A stretch of 64,000 nt of DNA, from NCBI GenBank assembly GCA_043228905.1, contig JBHGNT010000005.1, positions 3,162,001 through 3,226,000 on the forward strand, in the 5' to 3' direction. A program made the position numbers and the translations under genes. The notes below the pieces were generated by a model. It was given only the letters and a program-made list of their open reading frames with translations. It was not told where the DNA came from and ran no database searches. The DNA comes from Azolla caroliniana (lineage: Eukaryota > Polypodiophyta). This document shows, piece by piece, positions 12,576-25,100 of this stretch; the stretch's first letter is position 1, and each line of letters begins with the position of its first letter.

Positions 12576-14600
12576 TCATGACCTCTTTTGAGACCATGTA
12601 GCAACAGGTGCATCTGGGAGACTACCCCACTCAGTCCAAGAACCATCATATACAGCAACATCTTCTATACCGAGACGATTTAGTGCCTATATGACATCAA
12701 AGAGCCATTTGTAAAGAAAGAAGTGGTTTACAAGAACAAATGTTTTTAATGTAAACACTTACCAATGTCAGAACGCATGCAGTCACCCCAGTTCCACAAG
12801 AGGTTACTATCGGAAATTTAAGTTCAACACCTACAAAAGTGTAGAGAACCAACAATGTTTATTGTGAAATCAAACAAAGCCTAATATATTAAAATCTTTA
12901 TGGTCAAAAGGCCGTCTATTATATTAGAATCAGAACATGCCATGAAACTATCAACCAAATCGAAGTGTTCGGTGCTATGGTGCTAAAATAATTGATGACT
13001 TGACAATTGATTATATCATATACTGCAAGGCAAGAACTTTATCCTATAATCAAGAATAAGCATAGCTTCTACACTGACTAGGCTATTTACCTGCTTCTTG
13101 AAACTTTTCCTTCAGTTCTGCTGCTTTCAGCAAAGTTAAACCGTCTTTGAGAACCTAGATTTCAAAGTTACAGGTTATTGAAGAAAATCAGGTGACTGAC
13201 AATGAGATGTATATGGGTTGAATGAGTTTCCGAATTCATTTCCACCTCATTGAAAGGAATACATCTGCTTCCAGGTACATGCCCTCCTTTTACACCTTTC
13301 CGTGGTTCTGGTTCAATACCATCGAACCTAAAAGAAATTACAAGTATGATACTAAACTTCATAAAGAATCTGTCACGGTTTCAACACATAACCTTCGGAT
13401 CAGTCAGAGACAATCTATTCCTCGATGTCTGTTCTACAGATATTTGCCATATAAAAGACTTTAGATGATGAATTTACCTGAACGCACTCCATTTCTGACG
13501 TTGAACATACAATTCTAGACAACTGTACTCCTAAGCACATTTGTTTCGGGACAGAAAGATTTAAGTTAATGCAAAAGTGATGGTGATTTTAGCTACCAAC
13601 CTTGCATTACATCGGGCATCCACAAGCACACGTTTATTATCCTCTATATTCCTCTTCACCTGATTACCAAAGGCTAACCCTATGAAGTTTCACAAAAGTC
13701 TTCACATGGAATTAATACATTGAAACAAACAAGATAGCTTCTTACCTGATCAGCTGACCAGACACGTTCATGCTGAAGAGACACTTTAAAGTTTGGTGTT
13801 CCTATCTTTACAATAATACCAAGAAGTTAGCATCTTCTATCTTTATAGATTCCTGGACAGTTACAAAAGAACAAGAGGATATAACTGATAGGAATGACTG
13901 CTACCTATTTATTGTCCTTTTAATTTTATACAAAAGAGCAACAGGATATAACAGATAGGAATGACTGCTACTTTATAACAGTGGAATTGACACCGCCTAT
14001 AACTGGGAGAGCATTTAACTAACTAAAAGAACCCAAATGGCTATCCTTTGTAACTATAGTGTAAAACTTGTGAGTACAAACTACTTGTTCAATGTAGATG
14101 CTCTATTACTATAGGATGCAAACCCTGCTAACAATGTACGATAAAGAATGCATTCACGAACAAGTATCCATAAGAAAACATGGGCAGAATAGATGAAATA
14201 ATAGAAATACAACAAACACCTGCAAACAGGAAATCCAAAAGTTCCAATCTTTATCATATATGCACATAATATATCATACAGGAAATGTACGTCTCGGTCT
14301 AACAATGTTTCAAACCTCCTCTCCACGATAGAATTTCTTCACTGCTTCAGACGCACTTTCTATGCTTCCCAATATCTCTTTTGAAGCGTTGGTTTCTAAT
14401 GGAAATCCATAGGAACGCCATTGTGGAAGACCGCCATCAAGAACAAAGACATTCTCATGGCCAAAAACTCGAAACATCCTGAACATGACAATGAAGAATT
14501 TCTAGATATTGGGAAAGGTAGAATTAAATGCTGGCAACGGAAAGTTTGACTCAAGTTTATGCACATTGCACGCAAGATAAGTAGAATTCAAGAAAATAAT

Positions 14601-14631
<31 letters not shown>

Positions 14632-14759
14632 TTAGCCTTCGATCGCTACCAACCTCACAAGGATGTCATCAATTCGCAGGTGGTTATTAAGTAAAAAGTA
14701 TAATATAAATGGCTACCAAAGTTCTTCTTTTGAACTTTCAAGAAGGCCTGAATATTAAT

Positions 14760-14812
<53 letters not shown>

Positions 14813-16491
14813 GAAAATTATATTTCGTCCAGTTACTTACCACCAGACTCTTGCAGAGCTGAAGATTCCTTTCCCATCATAGATGACTACAGTGTCACTA
14901 TTGTTGAGACCCAAAGAAGAGACTGCAGCAGCAAATGCCAGTTCAGATGGAAGCATGTGCGGTAACTGCAGCTCCAGATTTGGATTAAGAACCCAATATT
15001 AACCATATAAACTAGCACAACATATGAATCATAAGTAGACATTTTATCCGCGATGCATCATATGCATGAAACACATACAAAAACACATAAAATATATCAT
15101 AAGTAGGTATCAATATAAACAATGCAACATATATCATTAATAGGCAATTTATCCTGAATACATTATGATAGATATACTTACATTGGAGGTTAAATCTACC
15201 ACACCATCAACGTCAAAAAATAATGCACCAGGAATATGGCAACCCTATCATGATACAGCGTTGGTCAGTTATGATGACAGAACTTTTTGCCATTGTATCA
15301 ATAAAATCGAGCTCTTCGATAGTTAACCTTATACTCTTCATACGGATTCCTTTGAGCAGCAGGCATATACCATGATGCATCCAGAATCTGATCACAAAAC
15401 AATATAAAGAAGCAGTCACGAAAGCAAGAAGGTAAACATATTGCAATTTCTCCCCGTAATATCAATCATGTGAACAATGATGAGATCAAGCCAGGCTCAG
15501 ACAGTGGACTGATTTCCAAAAATTTTATACCATTCTTCTTTGCAAACATAATTATTTTTAACTTTGATGCCAGCTAAGTGCCTCAACAGTGGGAAGTGTA
15601 ATGCAATTAATTACACATAATCTTTGATGGCAGTCAAACCTTTTGTCATCACCAAAAGGATTTAAAAAGACGGTGCTTTGAAAAAATGAAGAACAAGAAT
15701 TTACACAATCATAAAAGCTTGAGAGCATTCTAAACATCACATTCTAGAATCATTTCCCATGTCCTAAAGTGTTGGAGACGGAAGATAGCAAAGTCTTAGG
15801 GCATGAAAATTTTGGAGATTTGAAGTACACGCAACTGATGAAATGACCATGATACTCAAAACATCAATTACATTTCTAATAATCACGATTTTACAATAAT
15901 TTTGCATCAAAGAATCGAGAAACCAAATACATACCCTACTAATGAAGATTGAAAATTTGTTCTAATTACAAAATAAAGGACTGTGCAGAAGATGATACAG
16001 AGAATGTGTCATTAGTCTCTATTATGAGCTCTAAATAACTTGGCACAATCAAATAATGTAGAAGCAAATTCATTCCCTACAATTAATCAGATTACCGTCA
16101 CTAGAAGAACAAAATATATATCGAAAGCATGGATTTCCAATCAAAATAACATAGATGAAAGAAGAAGACATACCTTGATATTGTCATCCCTCAGATGAGA
16201 TAGAAGCCATTGTGCAGATACAGCAGGATCTGTAGCATTCTTCTGAGGTTCAATATTAAGTGGCTCAATAGAGAAGCTTTGGATTGCAGAAGAGATTGGA
16301 TTCAAAAGATGTGCGAAATGAACTTCTTCTTCTTCTTCTGCTGCTGCTGCTTCCACAAGGCGAGTGGAAGAAAAAGAGGAGGAGGAGGAGGAAGAAGAAG
16401 AAGAAGAAGAATCAGGAAAACAAGAATAACTCTTCAAAAGGGGAGAAAGGACAAGGAAGAAGAAGAAGAAGAAGCAAAGAGAGGTGGCCAT
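12576..16491 (-). CDS. Two-domain rhodanese: thiosulfate/3-mercaptopyruvate sulfurtransferase
   Basis: Moves a sulfane sulfur from 3-mercaptopyruvate or thiosulfate to an acceptor such as cyanide or a thiol; plant homologues (STR1/STR2) act in mitochondria or cytosol. Exons (minus strand, 5' to 3'): 16491-16174, 15387-15328, 15244-15182, 14965-14841, 14478-14316, 13805-13746, 13659-13601, 13327-13246, 13154-13091, 12830-12763, 12686-12576; 390 aa. Domain 1 runs about 107-243 (ILDASWYMPAAQRNPYEEY, GCHIPGALFFDVDG, VIYDGKGIFSSARVWWMF, FVLDGGLPQW). Domain 2 runs about 245-385 and carries active-site Cys343 in SCGTGVTAC, then VYDGSWTEWG. The interdomain FDGIEPEPRKG and HVPGSRCIPFNE are typical. 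The first 60 residues are odd: a Phe-rich hydrophobic stretch, a long Ser run, then Ala and Glu runs, largely built from trinucleotide microsatellites. One acceptor (before 13805) was set by frame and is slightly less certain. Confidence 0.93.
14605..14807 (+). repeat. (AC)n and (AT)n microsatellites in a sulfurtransferase intron
   Basis: An AC run at about 14605-14631 and a pure AT run at 14762-14807 both lie in the intron between the fourth and fifth exons of the minus-strand sulfurtransferase gene. Confidence 0.9.
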
Positions 16492-18512
16492 GGAAGCTTC
16501 TGGAAAAATAGGGTACTTCCGGCTTCGGGAAGAATTTCTGCATACATATATACTGTTTGGGGCTCGCTCATATTAATTAAAATTTAATATATACATAAGA
16601 TACATACGTGTTGCGTGTGTCCAAATATGTACATAATGGGAGACATGGCCTCCAAAATGGTGGAACCAATCAATCTCTTCTTCCTATGTATACATACCGA
16701 GGTGTACTTACTAGTAGCACATACATAGTTAGAAACACCTGATTTAGTTTATTTTATTTTCTTCCAAAAACAGAAACACCAGATTTCTTCCTATGTAAAT
16801 ATATACTGATGTATCCTACCGTAGTAGTAATAGTAGTAGTAGCAGTTTGAAACACGTTTTGTGCATCATAAGAAAGAGCACACTGTCAATGAGAGGCATT
16901 CATCATCAATGCATGTTCAGAGAGGCATTCATCATCAATGCATGTTCGGCTGTTTAGACACCTGGTCCAACATATTTATTAGCGCTCATCGGTTTTATGG
17001 CTGCGCTTTGCTGACTGTTTTAGGTTGCTAGTCATGAGTTTTAAGGCTTGTTATAGAATCCCCAACATACTTCTTGGTTTACTATCTTGCTTGCCAACCA
17101 TTTACTCACAATTTCATAATTTATCATTAAAAGTGTCATAGGCCAATCTCAATCTCTTCTAGATTTTACATCAAGACAAGTAATTCTCCACCAAAGCCTA
17201 TATTATAAAGAATCAAGAGATAGATTCTTGTGAAGCGGAAGAGATGTGAGTTATGTGTGTGTGTAAGAGAGAGAGAGAGAGAGAGAGAGAGTGAAACACA
17301 AAGAATACGCAAGGTAAAAAAGTATATTGACAAAAGAGAAAGACTCAAAATTACACAAGGTGGGAGGAGGGTGCTTTATGTAGTCACCCTCTCTCTTCAT
17401 TAACTACAAGCCTCATGGAGCATGGGGAATGTGAAAGCTCATAAGTTATGTGTTATAGAATATAATTCTATGACTCATACTAAATACTAGAATACAAAAT
17501 GGTGACATAATGGTGACTCTTGACCGTTGGAGTGTCTCTTCACTCTCAAGGTGAGTTCACACACTAGACCAAGTTAAGCTTGATTCTCAACACCTATGAA
17601 TGCAAAGTCAACTAGATTTTACATCAAAGCAAGGAATTCTTTGCCAAAGCTTATCAATGCAAAGTACTTCCCTTTAACATCCTAGGATGAAACGTCAACA
17701 TTGTAAGAAGGCCAAAGATAAAACCTTTACTCATTGATATTCAAAAGATGACCATAGCACAATGTTAAATGATTCATTGTGAAGTTTGATCAAAACTCAT
17801 AAGCCCTCCTCCCTCCATCTCCTAGGCGCAAGGCAACTTTAATCAATATGTTGATCAATTCTTTGTTGATAGGCTAGTGTGGGTGATGCAATTAGAAGAA
17901 TTGGCACTCATCACTTGGCACTTTTCAAAATAATAACCTTCTGCTTTTTTCAAGTTGGAGTTAGAAAGCATCTATCTCGCCCTATGGAGTGGTGCTTTTA
18001 AACATTTTAACTTTTCAATTGTGGTGGTGGTGATTTGAAAAATACCCAAGAATCCCCACCAACTTGAGACATAGCCTTTAACCACCAAGGACACAAAGTA
18101 CACCCATTCTCAATAATCCAATATCAATAGTCTAAATCAAGTACCTCATCCAAAACAAGCAATCATTCATTATCACAAACCAGCATAGATCTGGTTTCAA
18201 TACAGGATATGAGTTTGTGAAAAACTGTAATACTATGTGACCACTGACATGTCTCATATTTAACTGCACTAATGCTTGATGAAACATTGCATAGCAAATT
18301 GCAGCATTCAAAATTTCAGTAAGTTAGAAACATTGTTTCGCAAATGCTCACTCTCATCACCATCACTGTAAATTAAACTGTCCAATATCAAATATATGAT
18401 ACAAGTGAGGCCTCCTTTGCATCTGCAAATTGCACCTTCACATTACAGCATCAAGCAATTACTTGACAAAATGCAAATATAATCGAGAGTTATAGTAAAG
18501 CCATATATTTCA
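16492..18512. other. Intergenic; short duplications and possible LTR-type remnant
   Basis: Contains the 5' flank of the sulfurtransferase gene. A phrase starting ctagattttacatcaa is found at about 17157 and again in diverged form at about 17611, about 450 bases apart, with a GA run at about 17266-17291. This could be debris of a terminal-repeat element, but no coding part is visible. Otherwise nothing is recognised. Confidence 0.4.
16891..16947 (+). repeat. 29-bp tandem duplication
   Basis: The word gagaggcattcatcatcaat followed by gcatgttc occurs at 16891 and again at 16920 with no mismatch, about 400 bases upstream of the sulfurtransferase start codon. Confidence 0.9.
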
Positions 18513-19951
18513 TTATTTGCCTCTAGCTATAGAGATAAATATCAATGGCAACATAAACAAGAATGCAAGGAATGCCATGGCTGCAGCTGCATTTGCTTGG
18601 GTTATAAAGTTGTTGGTAGTGTTCCAGCTCGTGGTTGCCCCAAAGGTTGCTGAGCTTCCCGATAACAAAAGAATCGCACAAATCTGATAATAGAAGAAGA
18701 AGAAGAAAATAATCAAAATGCTCTACACATTTCTCCACACAAACCTTACAGGGCTCTCTAAAATTCCCGTTCTATTGTTGTGTATCACATGCTATGGCAA
18801 GAAATAAACAAAAGTTTTCGTAAACATCCATAATGAATCAAAACACGTGTTTTCTGAAATGTGCATTCCATATTGAATCAACAACAGGATTAAAAGACAT
18901 GATTTTTTTTAATGGCAATGAGCATTCAAAAAATGTCTTAAAAATGCATGATTTAACATTACTGACATTGCAAAGAATTACAAAGGATAAAAAGACATGA
19001 GACAGAAGATCAAATAAAGGTGAAGCAAATGATAGTACCAGATCTGATACTATAGAGGATATGGTGTAGAATCCGATGGGTATCAAGCTTTCTGATGTCA
19101 TCAAACCACGGGCACAGAGGAGACTTTGTGCCAAGGAATACAAGAAGGGTAATATTGAGGAGGCAAGAAGGTAGCTGAAAATACATTCCAAATCTTCGAA
19201 TGTGAGAACTTAGTATTTTTTTCAACAATAGACATAGCATGAAAAACAGCTAACTTATGAGAATGTAATGCACATGATCATATATCAGAAACATGGTCAA
19301 AAACTGGTATCGATGATCGCCTTTCATCGGCATGGTTGCACAAGCATATAAATCCATACAAACTCACACACATACACACATACATACACACAGACACACA
19401 TACACACAGACAGACAGACAGAGAAATAAAACACATATGCAAGTACACATACATACATACATAAATATATGTTCACAAACACGTTTATCCGCACATCATT
19501 CAACCCATACATACATATTTTGTACACAAAGTAAACAGGTATCCACACAAGAAACCCTACCTCCACCCATACATCGATACTTATGTAAATGCATACATAA
19601 ATTCATCCTTCTATGCGTACATAATCATCCAAATACAATCCCACATATATAAAACACATGCAAGATATAGGCCAAAGATCAAATTTATTCATCCAAACAG
19701 GGAGGGAGGGACATATGGTATGCGTGATCTCATTACTTCATGGGCACAACGACTGTGAAACCATGGTCTGAGGCGACGAGGCAGAGCGCGATGAGCGTGA
19801 GAGCAGTGACAGATAATCGCAGGGAAAGCTCAGTAATCGCAACATATGATCTGTGTGTATATCTGGGTGGGATACTATAGCCATAGCCAGCGCTCTTGCC
19901 TTCTTCTGCTTGTGTTGTAGCAGGGGCAGGGTCAGGGGCACTGGTTTCCAT
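18513..19951 (-). CDS. CASP-like four-helix membrane protein
   Basis: CASP-like (CASPL) proteins are small plasma-membrane scaffold proteins related to those that organise Casparian strips. Exons: 19951-19737, 19174-19039, 18683-18513; 173 aa, within the usual range. A soluble acidic N-terminus (METSAPDPAPATTQAEEGKS) precedes four hydrophobic segments: about LRLSVTALTLIALCLVAS, YLLASSILPFLYSLAQSLL, a third spanning IPIGFYTISSIVSDLICAI, and a fourth AAAAMAFLAFLFMLPLIF. An Arg enters the first helix and an Asp sits in the third, matching the conserved pair of the family. The join of exon 1 to exon 2 uses the acceptor in tgtattttcag and is the only one that keeps frame. Subgroup and tissue role cannot be told. 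A less likely alternative is another small tetraspan family. Confidence 0.75.
19367..19470 (+). repeat. CACA/CATA-rich simple repeat in the first CASPL intron
   Basis: Imperfect runs of cacacata, cagacaga and catacata lie within the intron between exons 1 and 2 of the CASP-like gene. Long open frames across it on both strands are low-complexity artefacts. Confidence 0.8.
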
Positions 19952-22188
19952 GGATCTGCGACGGTCTTGTTACAGAACGCCCATGGGAGCTCGAGTCTCT
20001 CTATCTCTCTCTCTGTCTGTTTTTTTTTTGGGTGTGTGAAAAGCTCTATCTCTCTATTTCTGTCTGTGTCCTTGGCCTTGGCCAAAGTCAACTTTGCTAA
20101 AGTTCTCATGAGTCATCATGACTCATACCCATAGTTCTAGCAATACGTCTCATTCGTGCCATGCTCATACGTGAAAATTCGTGAGTGGGCTGGGTAGGAC
20201 GGACATCTTTGGACGCAAGGCGATTAGTTGTCAAAACAATGGGCAATCTAGGATTTTTGTCAGGGATTAGTTTTGACTAGGTCACCCGGAACTAGTTGGA
20301 GCTTAGACATATCTATTGATGAATTGCAACAATCATCGAAAAATCGCTATCCATAGCATCTATCGGTATGCATGAAATGGTATCCATAGCATCTCCTTTG
20401 AACTTGTTCAAATTCTTTCATGACACAAAAAAAGTATATGCTAATGCAGATGAATTAGGGCAAGCATAGAGAACATTTGTCGTGGATTTGCTCATACCAA
20501 ATGGCTTCACAAATATTTATATGGCTAATGTGGTGCAAAATCATTTGCTGTAAGAAAGGTGTGGAAGATAACGTGATATTCGTTTTGTGTTTTTTTGCTA
20601 GGAAACATTAGTATTAAGAAACCCCCAGTGCTATACATGAAGTATGTACATATAGGCAATAACCTTCATGCTAAATTCTACTTGGCAACTTAAATAAATC
20701 CTGCGGTATAGAGTAGAACCACTCAACCTTGTCCGAAATTTGCCTATAAAATATTCCTTTGTCTCATATGGCATGAAACTCCAATCGTTGTAATTCTGTC
20801 CCTTGCATATATACTTTTTATGTTATCCAAAGAACCTCTGAGATTATGCACAATCTCTGTCCCGATTCCAGAAATTAAATGTTTATTGTGTGTTCAGTAA
20901 AGCAATGGAGCAATTAAATGGACAAGCAAGCAAATTGCACTAAGAAGGTATAAAACTTCCTCAACCATCCACTTGGGCATTCACTTTGTATGAATATCCA
21001 ACTTTTATTTTAGTTGGTGGGGTGGGTGCTAGTATGAATCTACCCTCCAACTAGAAAAATTCTAAAAAAGGTGACATGCACTTGGAAGACATAAAAACCA
21101 AGCACACTACATTTTCTAATTTTGTATAGGAGTCACTCGTTTGAAGAATGTGTCCTACCAAAATGACTGGACATTGTAATCAATCATCTTTTTAGCTATA
21201 GACCCTAATTTCATGTAAAATGATGATGTATATGCAAGATACTAACTTATAACCATGCCGACAATGAGAATCAGCCTCGAGCAATGAGAATACAATGGAA
21301 GAAGCAAAAGAGAGTGAAAATTTGAGAAGGTAGGCATGCAAACATGAACCAAGAATTCTATATGTTGCATATGCTTGATATCAAGTGTTATGACATACAT
21401 GAGCTCCTTGAACCTTTATTTATAAATAGTGGTAAGGCATCATGTCTTTCTTGAGGTTCTACATTGTTATCCATATGGGTTCACAATGTCCATATTTCTT
21501 ATGTAGTTCCCTTAGTAGTAAAAGAGGTCGGGCAAGACAATCACAAAGTAGTATTTGAATATAGTATAAAAATTTAATCAAATATCTTAAGACTACTCAT
21601 ATGTAGAATTGATGCATTGCAAATTTCTTGTACTACTTTACACCCAACTGAATTTAGCTCATTTAGGAAATGTATCATGGAGGCATATTCTATTCTAGCT
21701 TCAACTATACTCTTCTTCATGCTTCATAGGTCTGCTAATCTTGAATCACATCAAAGAAGGATGACATAGGGTAATATAAGAGAGATTTTTTTTTTGCATA
21801 TTTCATAGTGAATTTTCAAAATTTCATAAACTGCCAATATTGCCCTCTAGCTTATATTCATGTGCACAAAAGAATTTGAATTGATTTGTCAAATTTAATG
21901 CACTACTATATAACAAGGTTTGATAGATTGGTTCTTCAGAAGAGGACCAAATGACGGGCAACAATGATATAAGATCATGTGTAATTGAAACACGCTTTCT
22001 ATGGTTAAAAGCATCAGTTCTTTAATACTCTGGATATCCTTTACTGTGGATCTTGTGTATATATTCAGCATCACATATCAAATCATGAATTGTGACATTA
22101 ATTGATTACATGAAAGAAAGAAAAAATAATGAAGACGAGTGTTACTGATAAGCAATTACATTGGCATATTGCTGAAGAAAGAAAGAAG
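19952..22188. other. Intergenic, nothing recognised
   Basis: From the CASP-like start codon (divergent side) to the stop of the splicing-factor gene. The first 200 bases are CT-rich and probably the CASPL leader. The remaining 2 kb are AT-rich without domain-bearing frames or clear repeats. Confidence 0.5.
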
Positions 22189-25100
22189 CTACCGAGAAGC
22201 TAAAAGCCTGGCCAATTCACTGACTGGAAGCCCTCCTGACTTAGGCACATCAACTGTATGAGTCTTATAAGGTTGATATTGTGGTCGATTCTGCTTCTTC
22301 TTGGGCTTACCAAAATGGATTCTTACTTCATCATCTGGTTTTCTACTCTTTTCTGTCTTGAGTTTCAGTGTACTGATCAATCTTTCTGTATATGAAGGCC
22401 CAGCAGGAGCTGTTTTTGCTAGTTCCCATGCTTTCTTGGCCACTACATCATTATCAGAATTATTCCCATTCAGCTCTAATGCCATTCCAGATGCAATAGC
22501 ACCTTTCCATAGATCATCAATATACAAAACTATGCTGTCACATTGTTCATTGCTGTAAACCAGATCAACGCCATTTTCTTCTTCAGTCAGATTATCCATT
22601 TCACTTGTTGAAGAAACTAGTGAAGATACTATATTCGATCCACCAACAATATCATGCGACATTGCACCACTCTCAGAATCACTGTCACCATCACCAAAAC
22701 TCTCAGAATCACTTTCACCATCACCATTTTCATCTTCCAAGGTGCCAAATGATACCAATGGTGAAGATGAACTCTCATCCTCGGGAGAAAATTCCAGTAT
22801 AGTATTCTGTCCTAAACTTTGGGGAGCTTGTGTGTTAGACAGTGCAGAATTGCTTTCTATCCCTTTCCACATCAATATATGTTCATTATCAAAGGAAAGA
22901 AGCACGCAAGGCACTAGATCCTGCATGGAAAAAAATAACTTCAGTTTTCTTGTTAATTATCACAATGCAAGTCTAGAAAATAGCACTCCATGTTCATGTC
23001 CAGATTACCTTTAATTTTGCCCCAATTTTCTTGTAATCACTTGGATTCATCCCTCGACAATCGATGCGTACTAACTTGTCGACTTTAAAAGCAGCTCTTG
23101 TATCTTCAACAAGATTCAGATATACTCCATTCTTAACTGTCATTGAGATATCATCATATTACAATAGAAGTGGAGTTTCATAAAAAAGCATACCAAAAGA
23201 TGTTTTTCCTTAATTTTATATTATATATTATCCAATAAAAAAACATGTCAGATCAAAACGAACATCCACACCATCTGAAATTAAAGATTGAACATTTGCT
23301 GTTCCATAATCTATGTCTAGAGCATGTTGTCTCAAAACATATCAACATTGTCATCACATCACCGAGAACACACATCACAAGGACTCAAGCTCAAGTTTCC
23401 AATATTTGCAGTGTCCCATTATCTCAAACAAGGCACCATCCACCATAAATGGGTTACATATACGTACATATCCTTACCTAGCTTGCACATTGGTTCAACC
23501 TTCTCACCCAGTTGGCGTAGCTTCTTTGCTTCTTCTTTGGTCAAACCATCTGGAGCCTCTTGGATGAGCTTTGGATACACAGGAGTGACAGGTTTCCATA
23601 GCATAAGAGGAAATTTGGGGCGATCCTTATAGTTGTAATTACGTCCTCGATAAAGATACAAAATGCCTCCACTCCGATAAATTATTTTTCCACCCGTTTT
23701 ATCCTGTATGGTTTGCATGTTTACTTAATAACCGCACCCAAGAGCTGCATTTATTCTTCACAGCTAGCATGAAAAAAATTTGCAGAAGAAGAAATTGCAA
23801 AAGGATCCTAGATTCTTCTAGAAACCGATACATTCAACAGAACAAACCTCCACATGAAAACAAACATTGTCCATATCCAACGTAGGGACACCTATGCATT
23901 TGACTTTGCAAACCCTCCTTCTCTTCCAATGGCAGTGAATCAAGTCCAGCATGTTATGTGTTAATCCATCCCTACCTGCACAAATATGCAACATTCAGTT
24001 TTTCTCTGGTTGAATGAGAAGAATGAGCTGTAACCTAAAAAGCATCATTTCCCACAAAAAGTATTATGCACTGTACATATGTCATGTTACTAGTTGGGCT
24101 CATTTTTAAAGTCCACATACTATAAATTTCCATTCATCAAAAAAATAATTATGATATCCACAGATTTTATCTCTACATTCTCTTTCGTCCATAATCCTAT
24201 AATGGACTTGAAATTTTTCCTTCACGTATATTAACAGGAAAGTTGGATTAAGTGAATGATAGCTTGCTAGTTTAACTAGCCTTGTCCTTTGCATGGCATT
24301 TCATTCCCAAATAAATGTTGGCCATGAGCAAAGACCTTGGAGCTCTAGTAGCCTATGAGCCGAAAGTGATGGCTTTTCAATTGACATTTGACCGGGATGA
24401 GACTCTAGTTACTATCATATATCCAACTTAGCAATTGTATTTTGTATACATCCAATCTAAGGAACTGCATTTTGTTATACATAAAAACAGACTGCCAGAG
24501 ATAAGCCAGAGGAAGGTGAGGATTATGCCAAGTCAGCATGCCCTTATGCCCAAACAAAGGTTTTTTGTTTTAATGGCTAAACTTCTCATGATAGTCATAT
24601 TTATGGTTAACCTTCTCATCACTCTCCCTTTTCTGATTGATTTGGTTCATGGATAAATAGCTCTTAATAAGAAAATATACATATAGATGAAGTTTGGCAA
24701 ACATTCTAATAACAAATGTGCATCTATGCTCGAAGAGTCAAAGTTCTATCTTTGTATATAAGTGACAGCAATCATATAGAAATAAGTACGTTATGAAATA
24801 AGTGACAGCAATCATATAGAAACTGCATTGATGAAATCATTAATTCGTTCCTTTCTACCTAGCTATCAAGAATCTTCATGCTGACGTTTCAGTTCATGAT
24901 TTCCCAGCAGATATGGATGTATAGTAATATGTCTCAATGAGATGATATCTATGTGGTTACCTACACAGCATACTACTATCTAACAAAGGAAGGTAATAAA
25001 TATGAGATAAGTAATCCACAAATCTTTCTTCCTAAGTTCCAGGATCATACCAAGATTAAGTTGGCGCCTTTCTTTATAGCAACTCTCCACAAGCTCTGCG

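Noticed and set aside
19324-19652. Cys/Val-rich and His/Thr-rich frames
   Set aside because: They lie in a CASP-like gene intron and are made of CACATA/GTATGT repeats.
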